From the NCBI GenBank assembly GCA_002352125.1, contig DEHU01000218.1, positions 5,775 to 15,800 of the forward strand: 10,026 bases of DNA, written 5' to 3'. The DNA comes from Competibacteraceae bacterium UBA2792 (GTDB lineage Bacteria > Pseudomonadota > Gammaproteobacteria > Competibacterales > Competibacteraceae). This document shows, piece after piece, positions 8,594 through 10,026 of the stretch. The translations under genes were made by a program, and so were the position numbers. Positions within the stretch are counted from its first letter, which is position 1; every line of letters begins with the position of its first letter. Below the pieces are notes generated by a model, which was not told the DNA's origin, searched no databases, and saw only the letters and a program-made list of their open reading frames with translations.

Positions 8594-10026
8594 GGGGGGT
8601 AGAGGCATCCGTTTACCCACAATTTATCCGTCCTCCGCATAAACGGCGCGGGTGGCTTCAAAGGCGATGGCAAAGGCTCTGACTTTTTGCAGACCTTCCC
8701 AGAGGGCTTTGGGGCCGGGATGACCGTCGTGCTTGCGGCCCAGGAAGCCTCCAAAACTGGCGATCAGGCGCGCCATCTGGCCCAAGGGCGGGGGCGTTTC
8801 GGGCGGTTTGGTGCGATGGGCCACGATCCAGGCGGCCTGCCATTCCTCGGGATCGAACGCCACGTCGCAGGGCAAATTCGGACAGTCTCGGCCCCAGGTC
8901 ACCAGGTGCAGGATGCGCCAGGCGATGATCAGATAAACCACCAAGGCCCGCTCCAAGCGCTCAAGGGTGCCCAGTTGCAACGCCTCGACCCGGCAGCCCG
9001 CTTTCCAGATTCTGAAAAAAACTTCGATCAGCCAGCGTTTTCGATACCAATCGATGAGTTGTGCCACCTCCGCCAGGGTTTCCGCCGGCCGGTTGGTCAG
9101 CAGCCGCCACACCAGCGCCGGCTGCCCGGCCGGGGGCTGCTCTTCCCGGGCCAGGAGCACGGTCACGGTCACCGCCGGTCGGCCGTGATGGGCCGGCAGC
9201 GTCACCACGGTGCGATACAGCGTCTGCCGCACCGACCGGGCGGGACGATCCGGCGCCGCCGGCAGGGTGAATTCGACTTCGCCCGCCGGTTCGCTCCGCG
9301 CCAGCCGCTCCCACAGCTTTTCGCCCGTGGTCGTCTTGCGGTCGTGCTTCGACCGGATCAGCCAGTCCGCCGGCGTGTCGCGCCGGGCGGCGTCATCGAT
9401 CAGCGCCCGCAGGTCGCCTTCCCGATCCGCGATGTAGACCAGGCGGGTGCCGGCCACCGTTTCGGCCAGATCGGCCACGATCTCGTAGCCCTCGACCCAA
9501 CGGGCGCTTTCCTTGACGTCGGGCTGGTCTTTGGGTTTCCGCGCCCACAGCCAAGCATCCACCACCCCCAGCGCCACCCCCGCCGGCGTCGCCACCAGGG
9601 TCGGATGGGCGTACAACCCGTGCTGGGCCTCGTAACTCAGTCGCCCCAGCCCGGCAATCCCCGGTTGCGTGCTGAAATCCAACTCGGTGGTGTCTTGAAT
9701 GCACAACACGACCGGCTGGCCGGCCATCCGCGCCACCGTCCGCGCAGTGTGAACCTCCAGGACCTCCCGCCACTCCATCGCCGGGTTGTCCAGCAACCGG
9801 TAGGCGGCCTTGGTCTCCGCCCAACCCCCGCAGGCCAGCGGGATGCTCCCGGTCGGCTGCCCCGACAGATCGTCCACCAGCTTGATCAACCGCTTGGTCC
9901 GCCTCGCATCCCCCAGCTCCAGATCGTGAAGCTCCGCCTGTGCCCAGCTCATGCCACACGCCTGCCGCTTGATGGAAAATCACATCTTAACAACGAGTTG
10001 GAATTTGTAATGGTATGGTCCGCCCC
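8594..10026 (-). mobile_element. IS4-family insertion sequence (ends approximate)
   Basis: The transposase is bounded on the left by GGGGGGTAGAGGCATCCG (from about 8594). On the right, read inward on the minus strand, is GGGGCGGACCATACCATTAC, ending at the last base. The two share an outer G-run, a CAT(A)CC block and a TTAC..(A)AATT block when gaps are allowed, consistent with imperfect terminal inverted repeats. The enclosed length of about 1.43 kb fits a one-gene IS4 element. The right end could lie beyond the window, and no target duplication can be checked because the right flank is missing. Confidence 0.55.
8624..9952 (-). CDS. IS4-family (IS50/Tn5-like) transposase, apparently intact
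   Basis: This DDE transposase would excise and reinsert its own element by cut-and-paste. The 442 residues begin with the Tn5-type N-terminal DNA-binding region (WAQAELHDLELGDARRTKRL at 3-22, then AETKAAYRLLDNP at 45-57). The three catalytic acids are all present: D87 in CIQDTTELDF, D176 in YIADREGD, and E310 in the signature Y303-x2-R306-x3-E310-x6-K317 (YRKRWLIEVFFRIWK). That Y-R-E-K spacing is diagnostic of the IS4 family. The length is slightly under the 476 residues of Tn5 transposase, and I see no frameshift. The start is ATG 9952, just before the conserved N-terminal block. No passenger gene lies inside the element. Base composition is more GC-rich than the adjoining partition genes, which fits separate origin. 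Confidence 0.93.
   Translation of the reverse strand: MSWAQAELHDLELGDARRTKRLIKLVDDLSGQPTGSIPLACGGWAETKAAYRLLDNPAMEWREVLEVHTARTVARMAGQPVVLCIQDTTELDFSTQPGIAGLGRLSYEAQHGLYAHPTLVATPAGVALGVVDAWLWARKPKDQPDVKESARWVEGYEIVADLAETVAGTRLVYIADREGDLRALIDDAARRDTPADWLIRSKHDRKTTTGEKLWERLARSEPAGEVEFTLPAAPDRPARSVRQTLYRTVVTLPAHHGRPAVTVTVLLAREEQPPAGQPALVWRLLTNRPAETLAEVAQLIDWYRKRWLIEVFFRIWKAGCRVEALQLGTLERLERALVVYLIIAWRILHLVTWGRDCPNLPCDVAFDPEEWQAAWIVAHRTKPPETPPPLGQMARLIASFGGFLGRKHDGHPGPKALWEGLQKVRAFAIAFEATRAVYAEDG

Noticed and set aside
8371..8754. A 127-residue minus-strand frame across the IS left end
   Set aside because: It spans the end of the WGR gene antisense, the IS boundary and the transposase C-terminus, so it cannot be an ancestral gene.
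9393..9983. A 196-residue minus-strand frame in the right block
   Set aside because: It is a Gly/Arg-rich shadow of the transposase in a shifted frame, with no recognisable motifs.

Overview
The window looks like a mosaic accessory region, probably of a plasmid, from a Gram-negative proteobacterium. The efflux genes resemble betaproteobacterial (Burkholderia-like) homologues, but that host call is a weak inference. Three blocks differ visibly in base composition: a GC-rich efflux operon (1-5407), a more AT-rich stretch with a decayed insertion sequence and a partition locus (5408-8444), and a GC-rich intact insertion sequence (about 8594 to the right edge).

The left block, read on the minus strand, is a complete tripartite RND multidrug efflux operon in the order outer-membrane factor (3947-5407), periplasmic adaptor (2841-3950) and inner-membrane RND pump (1-2844, cut by the left edge). 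The three genes are joined by 4-bp stop/start overlaps, TTGA and GTGA. The two downstream genes therefore start at TTG and GTG, each behind a good Shine-Dalgarno sequence. Together they would form a proton-driven pump-adaptor-channel assembly spanning both membranes. No regulator gene lies upstream. Instead there is an AT-rich stretch with spaced AAAACC-type repeats, a 21-bp perfect tandem duplication, and the frameshifted remnant of an IS5-family transposase.

The middle block is a partition cassette read leftwards: a small ParA ATPase (7408-8076) followed 3 bp later by a canonical ParB (6478-7404). Just beyond parB lies a perfect 18-bp palindrome, ACTTGCCACGTGGCAAGT, whose CCACGTGG core matches that of classical parS sites. 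It is a strong candidate for the cognate centromere. A short WGR-domain protein (8178-8444) is transcribed divergently from parA, and the 101-bp intergenic region holds two small inverted repeats that could be operators.

The right block is an IS4-family (IS50/Tn5-like) transposase with the full D, D and Y-R-E-K catalytic signature (8624-9952). Imperfectly matching ends suggest the element runs from about 8594 to about 10026, so the window may stop at the edge of the IS. The likely story is a partition module of a plasmid or secondary replicon that carries or abuts a drug-efflux operon and has been reshaped by at least two insertion sequences. I see no clear new biological system. The best candidates for a second look are the parS-like site, the WGR/ParAB arrangement, and the regulatory region of the efflux operon.
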